DNA from: Pinus tabuliformis
Lineage: Eukaryota > Streptophyta > Pinopsida > Pinales > Pinaceae
Length of the DNA: 64,000 nucleotides
Direction: 5' to 3'
NCBI GenBank assembly: GCA_031772625.1
Contig: CM062815.1
Span: 123,737,977 to 123,801,976, forward strand
The position numbers and the translations under genes were made by a program. How positions within the stretch are numbered: position 1 is the stretch's first letter; each line of letters opens with the position of its first letter. Below, piece by piece: positions 32,009 to 42,443 of this stretch. The notes below the pieces were generated by a model. That model was not told the DNA's origin and made no database searches. It worked only from the letters and a program-made list of their open reading frames with translations.

Positions 32009-35000
32009 GTTGATGCACTAGCATATATAATATAATATATATGCTACGCCATATAAATTATATTGATTAATTGAAATCAATGATGATTTTAAACTAAGGT
32101 TTTGAGCAATATTCGATATTCTTATACCTCTCCATACAAATGAAGTGATATGTATTAAAACATTGCAATGAAGGTGATACTATGATACACTATGTTTAAC
32201 GATCATACAAAGGCGTTGAAAGACCAATACAAAGGTATTGATAAACGGTTTGATTAACATTGCAAAGGTCATATTTAGCAATGTATGCAAGGTTAAATCA
32301 TCACTGTAAAGTTTATACATAAATTATTGCATGCAAGGATTATATGTATGGCCATAACCACATTTATATAAAATCAAAAAGTGTTTGTACTGTAAGTTGC
32401 AGTATTCGGTATTTACCAAGCTTATGGCATTAATATAGCAACTTGATTTGGTCTCATAAATGCATAAGCACTCTAGTGTGTTGATATTGACCATGGGGGT
32501 GTGAAGTTTCTATTAAATACCTCAGATCAAATTGTGTGATTCTTAGCGTTAGTCAAAATTGTAATGAGTATGAATACATTTAGGCTTCAAGCTACATAAT
32601 CTAAACGCACGTGATGTTAAATTTACCTGAAATAGTGTGAACCTATCAATATGCGCTGACAGTTCCATGCGTTGAATTATTCGAAGCTGCATGGTTCTGG
32701 CTTTTTGAAATTTCTGAATATTTGAAAATACTGCAAAGTTCAAACCAAAGTAATCTTATGCATATCTGTTTTGTTTAGGGTTTAATAATGAAATCATCTT
32801 AGTGGATGTGCAGACACAGATTCTTTTGATCTCATTCTTGCTAATTAATGGTTGTCATCCAATGCAAATTGGGCTTGTTTATTAGATTGAGTCAGATTCA
32901 AGGAAATAACCCAAATCATATATATATGTGTGTGATTTCAATACAGTAGGCAAGATATTGGAATTCCCAGATAAGAGATTATCTGTAAGGTTACTGAATA
33001 CCATATCAGAATCCTTTCGAGTTGGTTGGATTAGTCATTTAGGTAATGTTGGGAGTGGTGTCAATCAACCCCGGCCATGACAAGCGAGGGAGAGGCCTCC
33101 ACGACACTGGTTAATAGATACTTCTGCTTTTTGGGAGTTACTACTTCCGAATTTCTTTAAAAAAATCAATATTGATTTTCTTCTTGCTTTTATCCACGAA
33201 TCCATAGTGGAAACTGATGTTTCCCTCTCTATTTTCCTTATCTGTGGAGCTGAAGGTATCTAAATGCAGATTAAGTTGCCACCAAATCATTTGGTGGATA
33301 ATGGTTATCTTATATAAGTTGGATAGTGTTTATCATTACCTACACTTGGACAAGTCGAAGTGAGAAAAGGCTCGTTAATATTATCTTCTCCGTGCATGAA
33401 GGGTCAGTATACTCAGTGTCTATTTGATCGATTATAATCCTCGAAATAAATACACCCATACCTCTTCCTTGGTTCTAAGCTTATCACGCCATCCTAGATT
33501 TTGCTTGCCTACCGTATTGTATTCCTGTTGGAATTCTTTACCTCATTACTCTGGTGGGTCATTAATGGCTATAGAGAGAGAGCGAAATTTGTGTTTATTG
33601 GTACGATTTTTTTATTATTATTTTTAGATTTTATAAATAATTTGTCAAACAAAAATTCTGATTGAATTTTTTGGGTAATCAGTTTTTTAAGTAGGTAACA
33701 ATTTCACCAGTTCCGGCCGCTGGAAACTGTTGCCAAAATGTTTCAAATCGTTGCCTCCTTAGTGGCCGCCAAATTTAGTGGCTCTTTTATATTTAACTTT
33801 CTTCCAGGTTTACACTCGGTTAGCGTTAGCCAATGGGCCCAGTTTACCAAAACTTTAATTAACCATAACTTTCACATACGATGTCAGATTGATGTTCCTT
33901 TTATGCCATTGGAAAAATTGTGATGAGCTATTGGATTTGAACCTGGTTTCACTACAATCCAAGAACTTTTATTTTTGATCCTTTCCTAAGCCCTATTTGA
34001 CTTATGAGCCTCTCTGTAGCCACCTAGATCAAAAGGGCTAGTTTAAATAAGGGTTAGAGTAAGCACCAACACCTAGTAATAATGAATCCTAACTGTGAGT
34101 ATAGGTGAGAGGAAGAGTCTTGGATTGAAGGGCCTAGATTTGTTGAAACTATTATAAGTGCCATTATACATGAAATCCTAATGCGTTCCCCTACGCTATT
34201 TTATTTTAGTTTAATGGGATTGTGTGTATTTTTATTTTGTATCAATGTGTTTTGCTTTATGTTGTTAACACTTCTGTAGGATAATATATCTTAGATACTT
34301 TCTCGTTTGTGTTTATTGGGGTGTGTGTTGGGAGCTAAGTATGGGATATTTGGAGATCCCTACTGTTAGAGTCCTATAGTGATAGGATTCATAATTTTGA
34401 ATTGGCTAAGGTTAAGCCTTGTAATATTGTACATATCTTTGTTTTTTTTCCATATTAAAAATTAAAAAATGTAAAGAGGGTATGTCCTAAAATAAATATC
34501 AAAGGACAAAAAGAATAAGAAAAGATCAAAAAATGAAAATATATGAACCCCAAAAACAAAAATAGATCATGAAAGTGTGCAAGTCTAAATGCCACTACTA
34601 TTTTACTGCTTTACTGTCTTAAATAATGGTTGTGTGCAGCTTGTCATACATGCCACAACCCATGGTAGTCAAAATTTCTTAATCTTGACTATTTCATGCT
34701 TTGAATTTTATGTTTATAGTTAGAGAATAAAATCTGACCAAACAGTTTAATCTTGGCAGATCATTAGATAGGTAGAGAAAATAAAAGGAGCTCATTAGTT
34801 TAATCTGAGCCCTTGGATGATATAAGGTTAGAAGTAGATAGTTTGTTTTATAAAAGAAAAGAGAATGATAAGGGTCTGCTAGCCTAAATGCACCCAAATA
34901 AATGAAGAAAAAATGTTAGGGTAAGTAATGGGTAAGTAGAAGAAAGGTTGCTGAAGTATAAAGTTGATTGGACAAAAGCACATTTATCATGCTTAATTAT

Positions 35001-35686
35001 ATGTTTCAATGTGCATGAGCATTTAAGAAAACAAAAACAATGGTTTACAAGTTCATTTAATTAACTCCCCCTCATTCATTTCATCCCTTTACTTACTAAT
35101 TTCCCCATCCACAAGTAAGTTCTAGTACTAAAAATCCTTCAAGTCATAAAGGCTCAGAGCATTTCTCTGACTTTTGGTGGGACCGGACCCTCGGCTTAAT
35201 GACTTATGGACATCAAGTGTTAGAATTCCCATCATAAAATTCATTTCCCTTCATTACCCTAATAAAACCCCTTTTCCTAAGGTTAAACTCCATTTGCCTA
35301 TGAAAAGTAAACAACCCCATGTTAAATTCCATTTCATTCAAAATACCCACAAAAAGATTTTATCCTAAGTATGAAGTGTATGTGAATAAAATGTGAAATT
35401 ATTACATTTATGCTTAGGGGTATGTTCACTCCCCTCATTTCATTTCATATTAATTCTTAACATAATACTATAGCTCCTGATATACCTTTTCCCATATTAA
35501 ATTAAATCTCGTATATAATACCCCAACCCTTAGTTTAGCTATAAACTATACTTTTACCCCATATTCCCGACAAAACCCACTTAATTCACCACTTCTCGGT
35601 AAAGCTAAAGTAATCCCATCATTAAGCCCCGCCCGATCATTTAATCCCATGATTAACTTGTAAATAATCCCAAACCACCAAGGATT
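32009..35686. other. Intergenic DNA without recognised genes
   Basis: The first part may be an LTR (starting TGTTGATGCACTAGC), but its other end was not found. The sequence around 33914-33955 read on the minus strand contains GGTTCAAATCC, close to an RNA polymerase III B box, but no matching A box or tRNA fold was found. The remainder is featureless. Confidence 0.4.
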
Positions 35687-35701
35687 AAAGCCCTAGGCAC
35701 G
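35687..35701. repeat. 5' target site duplication of the LINE
   Basis: AAAGCCCTAGGCACG here matches AAAGCCCTAGGCGCG at 41674-41688 in 14 of 15 positions. It precedes the GC-rich 5' UTR of the LINE. Confidence 0.8.
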
Positions 35702-35894
35702 AAGCGATTGAACCCCATGCATGTTTTGCAGCCCACGGCTGAACCCTGAGGCCCGCACATAGAGCATCCTGCAAGCAGCGAGCTTGCCCGCTCTCGGATG
35801 ATCTGAACCCTGCGGTCTTCTGCATGCAGTGGTTGGGCCACTTCATGGACCGATCTGCTGGATTTTGACACTCCCGCTCCTGGGGATTGAAACT

Positions 35895-37214
35895 ATGGAG
35901 GGGTTGGGCTCTCCTCAGGTGGCTCCCTCGCCTCCTCCGTCGATCTCACCTGCTGAGGCCTTCTCCCAACTCTTGGCTGGTCTCCCAAAGAAGAAAATAG
36001 CTGAAGCTGCGAAGTTTGTTAAAAAACTAGATGATATTCTAGTGATCTCTCTTCCTCCAGAAACCCCGATCCAAGTTGCTTTGTCGTTAGCTGAACGGGA
36101 TCTCATCGGCCAGTTCACTGGGCTATGGCCATCTCCAAAATCCACCAAGAGTTTGGTCATCAGAAACTGGGCGCTGCTAATCAAAGAAAATGTCACCTCA
36201 TACTTTCTGGGGAGAGGATACTTCCTCTTTGAATTCACATCAAAGGAAGACAAACACCTGATCTTCCAAAACGACCCCTACTTCATGGGCCCTCAGGGTT
36301 TGTATCTAAACAACTGGACCCCGGACTTCGATCCGACAGTTGATGTACCCAAAGCAGTCCCGGTGTGGGTCAGACTTCCAAATCTTCTAGTGCATTGTTG
36401 GAATTGGGACTCACTGAGACACATTGGAAATGCCCGGGGGAAATTCATAGACTGAGCAAATAATAAAGACCAATATGACTGTGCCAGGATCTGCGTAGAG
36501 GTTGATCTAGAGGTGGGACTACCAGAGGCCATCACAATAAAGGTCAGAAGTTGGACGCATTTACAGAAACTGGATTATGAACAGCTGCCCTTCAAATGCC
36601 GGAAATGTCATGTTTATGGACACTTCGCCAGAGATTTCCCGACCAACAATGAGCCTGCGCAGGGGAAGGAGGACGGATGGAACCAAGTCAAGAGATCCAA
36701 ATCACATCCTAAGAATCAGAAACCGGGAGGCCCTAATGGCAAAGGGTCTCATCAGACTACTGCTCACCAGATCCCGACCAAGACTGCGCTAGAAAACAAG
36801 TTCGACCCTCTAAGCTCGCAAACAGAGGACACCCATGAGGTTGAGGTACAAAAGGAGACAGAAATGACTCAGGAGACCGAGGTCCATAAAATAGCTCCTT
36901 CAGGAAAAGGTACCTCCTCAGCATCCCTCAAAGGAGCCAATACTGAAGATCCTAAAGGTAAGATTTTAAAAGAGGAGGAAGAAGAACAGGAGTCTAAGGA
37001 ATCAGAAGGGGAAGGGGAAATAGGAGAGTCCCAAACCTCGGTAAGAAGATCTACAAGAGGCCGGAAAACTGACGGGGAAAAAAGGGAGCAGGAGACCTAC
37101 AAAGAAAAACTACAGGGCAGCCAACCAACCTTGGAAAAACTGCTAGCTCCAAAGTCAAAGATGGTGAAAAGCCAGATCCAAGGCTCCAAGGGAGCCCACC
37201 AGAAACACAAATAA
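35895..37214 (+). pseudogene. LINE ORF1 (nucleic-acid binding, zinc knuckle) with one nonsense codon
   Basis: The start is the ATG at 35895 (MEGLGSPQVAPS). The frame is open for 440 codons except for a TGA at 36453-36455, after GKFID. The middle part (ERDLIGQFTGLWPS to VWVRLPNLLVHCWNWD) is the DUF4283-like RNA-binding region of plant LINE ORF1. A zinc knuckle follows at about 36595-36640 but reads CX2CX4HX4F: the last Cys is replaced by Phe. The C-terminal third is a charged, disordered tail rich in E, K and Q. ORF1p binds element RNA. The stop is compatible with CGA-to-TGA. It overlaps ORF2 by one base (TAATG at 37212-37216). Confidence 0.75.
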
Positions 37215-38045
37215 TGAAGATCATCTCCTGGAATTGTAGAGGTATGGGAAGAAAAGCTAAGGAAGAAGCCATCAGATACTTAATCAGAACAGAGACTCCA
37301 AACATACTTCTCATCCAGGAGACAAAGTTGGAAGACATAGTCTTCCTTCAAACAAGCAAGAAACTCTGGTTCAAAAGTGAAGCAAGAGAAATCTCTTCTT
37401 GGGGAGCCTCAGGAGGAATCGACACTTTATGGAACATTAGCAAATTTGCAGTCCTATTTGAGGCTAGAAATACCCACTGGTTGCTGTTGAAAATGCAGAA
37501 CCTAGACACCAAGGAAATTTTTTGTCTTTTTAATGTTTACTCTCCAGTAAATGTTGGGGAAAAAAGAACTGTTGGGACTCCATAAGACAACAAGAAGATT
37601 TGAAAAACAGGGAAAATATAATTATATCGGAGACCTCAATCTCATTCTCCATTCATCCGAAAAAAGGGGAGGCAGCATAGTACGTGATCCAGCAAGGGAA
37701 TGGGTGGAGGACATTTTGCAGGACTGGGACATGCTGGATATCAAACCCTCTTCCGGTAAGTACTCTTGGTCTAATAAAATAATGGGCCCTAGCCATATTG
37801 TTGCCAGACTAGATAGATTCTTTATTCAAAGTTCCTTCTTGCTGCTAGGCCTAGAACCAAGAATGCATATTCTTCCTAATAGCATATCGGACCATAAGCC
37901 CATTAAACTAGAGCTTCTAGCTCACCTTGATTTGGGTCCTATCCCCTTTCGTTTTAGCCCGCTCTGGATAAAGGAGCCAGACTTCATGCAAATTGTCAAG
38001 GATTGTTGGAATCAGTCGGTCAAAGGTTCGCCTTTCTATATCTAG
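37214..38045 (+). pseudogene. LINE ORF2 N-terminus: apurinic/apyrimidinic-type endonuclease
   Basis: The ATG at 37214 shares its A with the ORF1 stop (TAATG), suggesting termination-reinitiation. MKIISWNCRGMG, LLIQETKLE, YIGDLNLIL and SISDHKPI mark the conserved endonuclease motifs; the catalytic N, E, D and DH residues are all present (GDF is GDL here). A one-base frame change occurs at about 37551-37585, in a GGGGAAAAAA run. The second part ends at a TAG at 38043-38045 that interrupts, but does not shift, the frame. The enzyme nicks target DNA to prime reverse transcription. Confidence 0.8.
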
Positions 38046-39921
38046 GAAGAAAAGCTCAGAAGGGTAAAAGGAGCTCTCAAAAGATGGGCTAAAACTCTGT
38101 CTAATCCGGCTACAGACAGAAAATCCATGAAAGCCTCACTTGCCTCCCACCAAAAGCGTATGGAGAATGATACAATCACTAAGGAGGTGCTAGAACAGGA
38201 ATCTCAACTGCAACAGTTCTACCACAAGGCTTTCTTAGCTGAAGAAGAATATTGGAGATTAAAATCCCACAATCTCTGGCTCAAAGCAGGGGATAGGAAT
38301 ACTGCCTTTTTTCATAAACAAGCCTAGGCAAGGAAATGTTTTAACACTATCTCAGAGATTAAAGAGGATAATGACATTCATAAGGATTTTGAGTATATAA
38401 AGAAAGCAGCCTTTTTACACTTTCAAAGCTTGTATAGTGAGGACAAGGATCCGAATCAATATTCAGATCTGCTAGATGTTATACCTTCTGTAATATCTCA
38501 GCGAACAAAGGAAACTCTTGAGGCGAAAATCAAAAAGCCCTATTTGATATGGATCCGGATAAGGCCCCTGGGATAGATGGCTTCTCGGCCAGATTTCTCC
38601 AAGCTTGCTGGCCGATTATAGAAAAGGATCTGCTCAAAATGGTGCAAAAGTCTCAGAACACTCAGAAAATAGGAGGCAGCACAAATTCTGCTTTCTTAGC
38701 CCTTATCCCCAAGGAGAAAGGCGCCAACATCTTCAGCCGATTTCGTCCAATCTCCCTATGTAACACTGGATACAAACTAATCACCAAAATAATTGCAAAC
38801 AGATTGAAGCTCATTCTACCAAAATAATCCCTGAGAACCAAGGAGGCTTCATCCAAGGAAGGCAGATCGTGGACAACTTCATTCTCGTCCAAGAGGCAAT
38901 TCACTCAAGTCTTCTCCGAAAAGAGCAAGGTATGTTAATTAAACTTGATTTAGCCAATGCATTTGATCGACTAAATCATAGCTTTCTTTTAAATGTTATG
39001 AGAAAATTTGGTTTTGGAGAAAATTTCATTAAATGGATCCGGGCATGCATCTCGGAGCCATGGATCGCCCCACTAGTGAATGGAAGAGCCACTGACTTTT
39101 TCAAAGCTTTGAGAGGACTTAGACAGTGGTGTCCTCTATCTCCTATGCTATTTGTCATCCAAGCTTTTGTCCTCAGCTTCCTGTTAAACAAAAAGATGCA
39201 AGATCAAGACATGAATGGTTTGTGTATTGCAAGAGGGGTAAAAAACATAAATCACATCTTGTTTGTAGACGACACTTTGTTACTGGGACCTGCCACACTC
39301 ACCTCTGCATCAAAATTCAAAGTGGTTTTGGATGATTTCAGTAAGGCCTCAGGCAGCAATGTAAATAAGAGCAAATGCCACATCTACAGCTGGAATATTA
39401 CACCCAGGGTGTTATCTGATATTTCTAGATGTTTGGGCTTCGCAGCCTCTTCCTCATGGTCTTCTTTCAAATATTTGGGACTACCTTTATACCATAAGAG
39501 ACCTACAAGCAAAGACTGGCTCCCACAGCTGGAAAAATTCAAGTCAAAAATACAAGCCTGGGGCTACTCTTGGCTCAATACTGCTGGAAAATTAGTTTTA
39601 ATTAAATCTGTGCTTATCAGTCTCCCTTTATTCCAATTCACTGGGCTTCTTGCCCCGGCAACCATCATAAAAAAAATGGAAGAATATATATGGAGGTTCT
39701 TCTGGAAGGGAGGAAAACAAAACGAAAAGAAGATTCCTCTTATCAGTTGGGAAACCATTACCAAACCTTTATTGGAGGGTGGCTTAAATTTTAAAAATCT
39801 CTGCCAGCAGAATGTGGCAATGGCAGCAAAGATCATATGGAAAATCATTACACCCAATCCTGGCTGGGTTCAAGTGGCTCTCTGGAAAAAATATTTCAGG
39901 GGATCCGCACCATATGTTTAG
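38046..39921 (+). pseudogene. LINE ORF2 reverse transcriptase region
   Basis: This continues the same ORF2. WLKAGDRNTAFFHKQA precedes a TAG (38325-38327). After a frame change near 38540 come DPDKAPGIDGFSARFLQACW and RFRPISLCNTGYKLITK. After another near 38822 come GGFIQGRQIVDNFIL, KLDLANAFDRLNHSF and ILFVDDTLLLG. The catalytic FVDD is at about 39263-39274. The usual 'G..QG.PLSP' motif reads RGLRQWCPLSPMLF. The frame ends at 39919-39921 because of a further frame change near 39900. All parts match plant L1 reverse transcriptase in order. It cannot give one product as it stands. Confidence 0.85.
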
Positions 39922-40925
39922 ATAATGTTATTCAAAGGCCTAACTCGACATTCCTGAAGCTATATGCTAAAGTTGCCCCTCTAATTACAACGCACACCTA
40001 TTGGATTCCAGGTAATGGCAAAAAGTTCAGCATTTGGACTGACAGAACCATGAATAAAGAATTAGCTGAAAACAGAGCCTCCATTAACACGCTACGTTGC
40101 TGGATGGATAGAGAGGGACTGTGCACACTATGGGATATTTCACTATGGAACAATGATATTTGGGCAGGTTGGAAATGCATCGAGGTGCCGGAGCAATTGA
40201 CAAATGAATGGGCCACGCTACTTGATTGCTTGCATGGAATGGCACCCACGCATAAGAGGAAAAGAGATCAGAAAGGTTGGGGGATGAGCATCAGAGGTTA
40301 CGCAGTCTCCCTGGGGTATATCAAATTGAATGAGCGACCATATGTTCCCCCTAATCCAGCTCCATGGCGAGGTGTATGGCGCACTCCTTCATGGCCCAAA
40401 ATTGACTTCTTTGCCTGGCTGCTCTGCCACGGTAAAATCTTAACCTATGACATCTTACAGAGGAAAGGTTTCTATGGTCCCTCCATCTGCTTATTGTGCA
40501 GTGAGAACGCAGAGTCGGCAGTTCATTTGATCCTTGAGTGTAACTTCTCCAAGCAGGTATGGATTTCACTTATTCAAAATCTAGATCCAAATTTCAAGCT
40601 CCCTTGCACCATGGCGGATCTCTTTTCAAACTGGGCAACCAGATACCCTAGCCCAGCACCTAAAAATCAGATCATTAAAACTGCGTGGGTAGTCCTCCCA
40701 AAGATCATAAGCTGGCAGATATGGCTAGAACGTAACAGAAGAACCTTCAGAAATACAAAGCAGAATCACAAGATTTTAGAAAACAAAATCAAATGCCAAA
40801 TCAAGGAGTGCTTGGCTGATATAAAAGATGACTCCAACCTCAGTCAACAGGACATCATTTGGGGATCGATTCTAGGCCTTCAATTCCAACCAACAGTCAG
40901 AAACGCCCCTATCATTAAAGACTAA
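39900..40925 (+). pseudogene. LINE ORF2 zf-RVT / C-terminal connection
   Basis: The frame shares 85 bases with the preceding one and is the true continuation from about 39900. WRTPSWPKIDFFAWLLCHGK, then a Cys/His-containing CLLCSENAESAVHLILEC, form the zf-RVT domain that follows reverse transcriptase in plant LINEs. A TAA at 40923-40925 separates it from the RNase H part in the same frame. Confidence 0.8.
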
Positions 40926-40967
40926 CAAATAAGGAAGTCTGAAAGTGACTTTCAAGACTGGATCAAA

Positions 40968-41420
40968 ATGCAAGCAAGACACTCCCTCTTTTTTGACGGG
41001 GCAGCAAAGGGTAATCCGGGCAAAGCTGGAGCAGGAGGTGTTGTTTTAAACCCAATAGGAGAAAAATTCCACTCCTATGCTTGGGGTCTCGGATATTCTT
41101 CCAGCATTCAAGCAGAGGCCTTAGCCCTCTTTCAAGGTCTCAAGATCCTCAAAGAATTAAACATAAAAGAAGCCAATGTTATAGGCGACTCCCAGATCAT
41201 CATAAACGCAATGGCTTCCAAATCCCCAGCTCTGGATCTTAAACTAGCAAGACTGATAACCATAATCAAAGGCTTGGAAAGCTACTTTCAGGACTTGAAT
41301 TATTATCATGTGCTGAGAACCCATAATAAAGAGGCGGACATAGAAGCCAACAAAGTTGTCCTCCTCTCTACCAGAACCACGATGAAAGACGGAAAAGAAT
41401 CATGCGAACCCATTCCATAA
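40968..41420 (+). CDS. LINE ORF2 RNase H domain
   Basis: The domain begins LFFDGAAKGNPGKAGAGGVV and shows the first Asp (FDG), Glu (QAEALAL), second Asp (VIGDSQ) and a final KEAD, so the active-site residues are in place. About 150 codons, ending at TAA 41418-41420. The GAAKGNPG...AGAGGV signature is that of the archaeal-type RNase H acquired by plant L1 elements. It removes RNA from the RNA-DNA hybrid. It is in frame with the zf-RVT part, separated from it by a single TAA. Confidence 0.85.
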   Translation: MQARHSLFFDGAAKGNPGKAGAGGVVLNPIGEKFHSYAWGLGYSSSIQAEALALFQGLKILKELNIKEANVIGDSQIIINAMASKSPALDLKLARLITIIKGLESYFQDLNYYHVLRTHNKEADIEANKVVLLSTRTTMKDGKESCEPIP

Positions 41421-41673
41421 TCTGATCACTGTCATGTTCTACTGCTTGATATTAAATAAATTTGTCTGCATCTTCAAGTGGGGGAAAATCTCTGAAATTG
41501 ATTCCATGGACTCTTTAGTAAGAAAGAATTCTGCAAGCTCCAGCTACATACTTAGTCACTGCAATGAGTGGCAACAGGGCAAAGAGACCCCCAATGTAAT
41601 GAAATTTTCGGCATTAAAGACAAGATGAATACAATCACTCCATAACCATTTCTGTTAGAAAAAAAAAGAAAAA

Positions 41674-41708
41674 AAAGCCCTAGGCGCGCCCCCCCCCCCC
41701 CCCCCCCC
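41674..41708. repeat. 3' target site duplication followed by a run of 20 C
   Basis: AAAGCCCTAGGCGCG (41674-41688) repeats the sequence at 35687-35701. It is followed by exactly 20 C residues (41689-41708), which were therefore part of the target site and not of the LINE. Confidence 0.85.
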
Positions 41709-42443
41709 ACCAAACCTATGCCCATTTCATCCGTGCACATTTGTCACCCCATTGTCATCCAATCATCAATGCTCAAATCCAACGGTCCACAGCCATATCG
41801 GGTTCACCCGATGTCTGACCTTTACCCACCCGATAAAGTGGTTTTTCCCAACCCCCCATCTGCTATGTGTCAAGCGCTAACATAGATCGGGTGACCCCTC
41901 CAAAATACCGCCTCCTCCATAAAAGTGGTGCGATGGCTTGGGAAACCACCTCCCCACCCAACCCGAAAAACCACCCACTGTTCATTTGTAATTTACCCGC
42001 CAAAAAGTGACCATTGTTCAATAAAAATCCCGAGAAGCCCTATTTCTCCTTTTTCACCCAATTTCTTTGTAAACCTCTACAAACCATTGTGACACCTGCA
42101 AATGTTGAATTCACCAATTGACCTAAATTTCAATCTTGAAGAAGTTGCAAAGACCCTAACCAAGCTCTCAGTCTGTACCAGAGCTCATTCAACCTTCTGC
42201 AGTTGCCGAGAACACCAAATTTGAAGTTAATTCACCCAAATTCTAGGTATTTGAAGACAAATTACCAGACACCCTTTCAATTTGAAAACGTTCAGTCTTT
42301 AAAGTGTTTTAATTAAGTAAAATTAATTGAAATTACTTTAAAAATTAAATTGTGTGCCCAAACCCTTCTAAAAGATTCTGAGTTACCTTCAAACCTCTGA
42401 TATAAACCTGTATTGCCAAATTCAAATCCACAAGAACTAAATT
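41709..42443 (+). other. Upstream region of the uncharacterised ORF
   Basis: C-rich, with repeated ACCCGAT/ATCGGGT motifs between 41795 and 41895 (for example TATCGGGTTCACCCGATGTC, which is partly palindromic). This could be a promoter/5' UTR. No TATA box stands out, and no LTR boundary was recognised. Confidence 0.35.

Larger units (their letters stand above)
35702..41673 (+). mobile_element. Near full-length L1-type LINE with RNase H
   Basis: About 5.97 kb, flanked by the 15-bp target duplication. The order is a 193-base GC-richer 5' UTR, ORF1 (35895-37214), ORF2 (37214 to about 41420), a short 3' UTR and an A-rich end (41659-41676). ORF2 contains an apurinic endonuclease, reverse transcriptase, zf-RVT region and a C-terminal RNase H, the arrangement known for plant L1 elements that acquired an archaeal-type RNase H. 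Several frameshifts and stops make it non-autonomous today. Full length with both flanks intact indicates complete target-primed integration. Confidence 0.85.

Noticed and set aside
33914..33965. tRNA gene or tRNA-derived SINE on the minus strand
   Set aside because: A B-box-like GGTTCAAATCC is present, but there is no A box at the right distance and no cloverleaf could be drawn.
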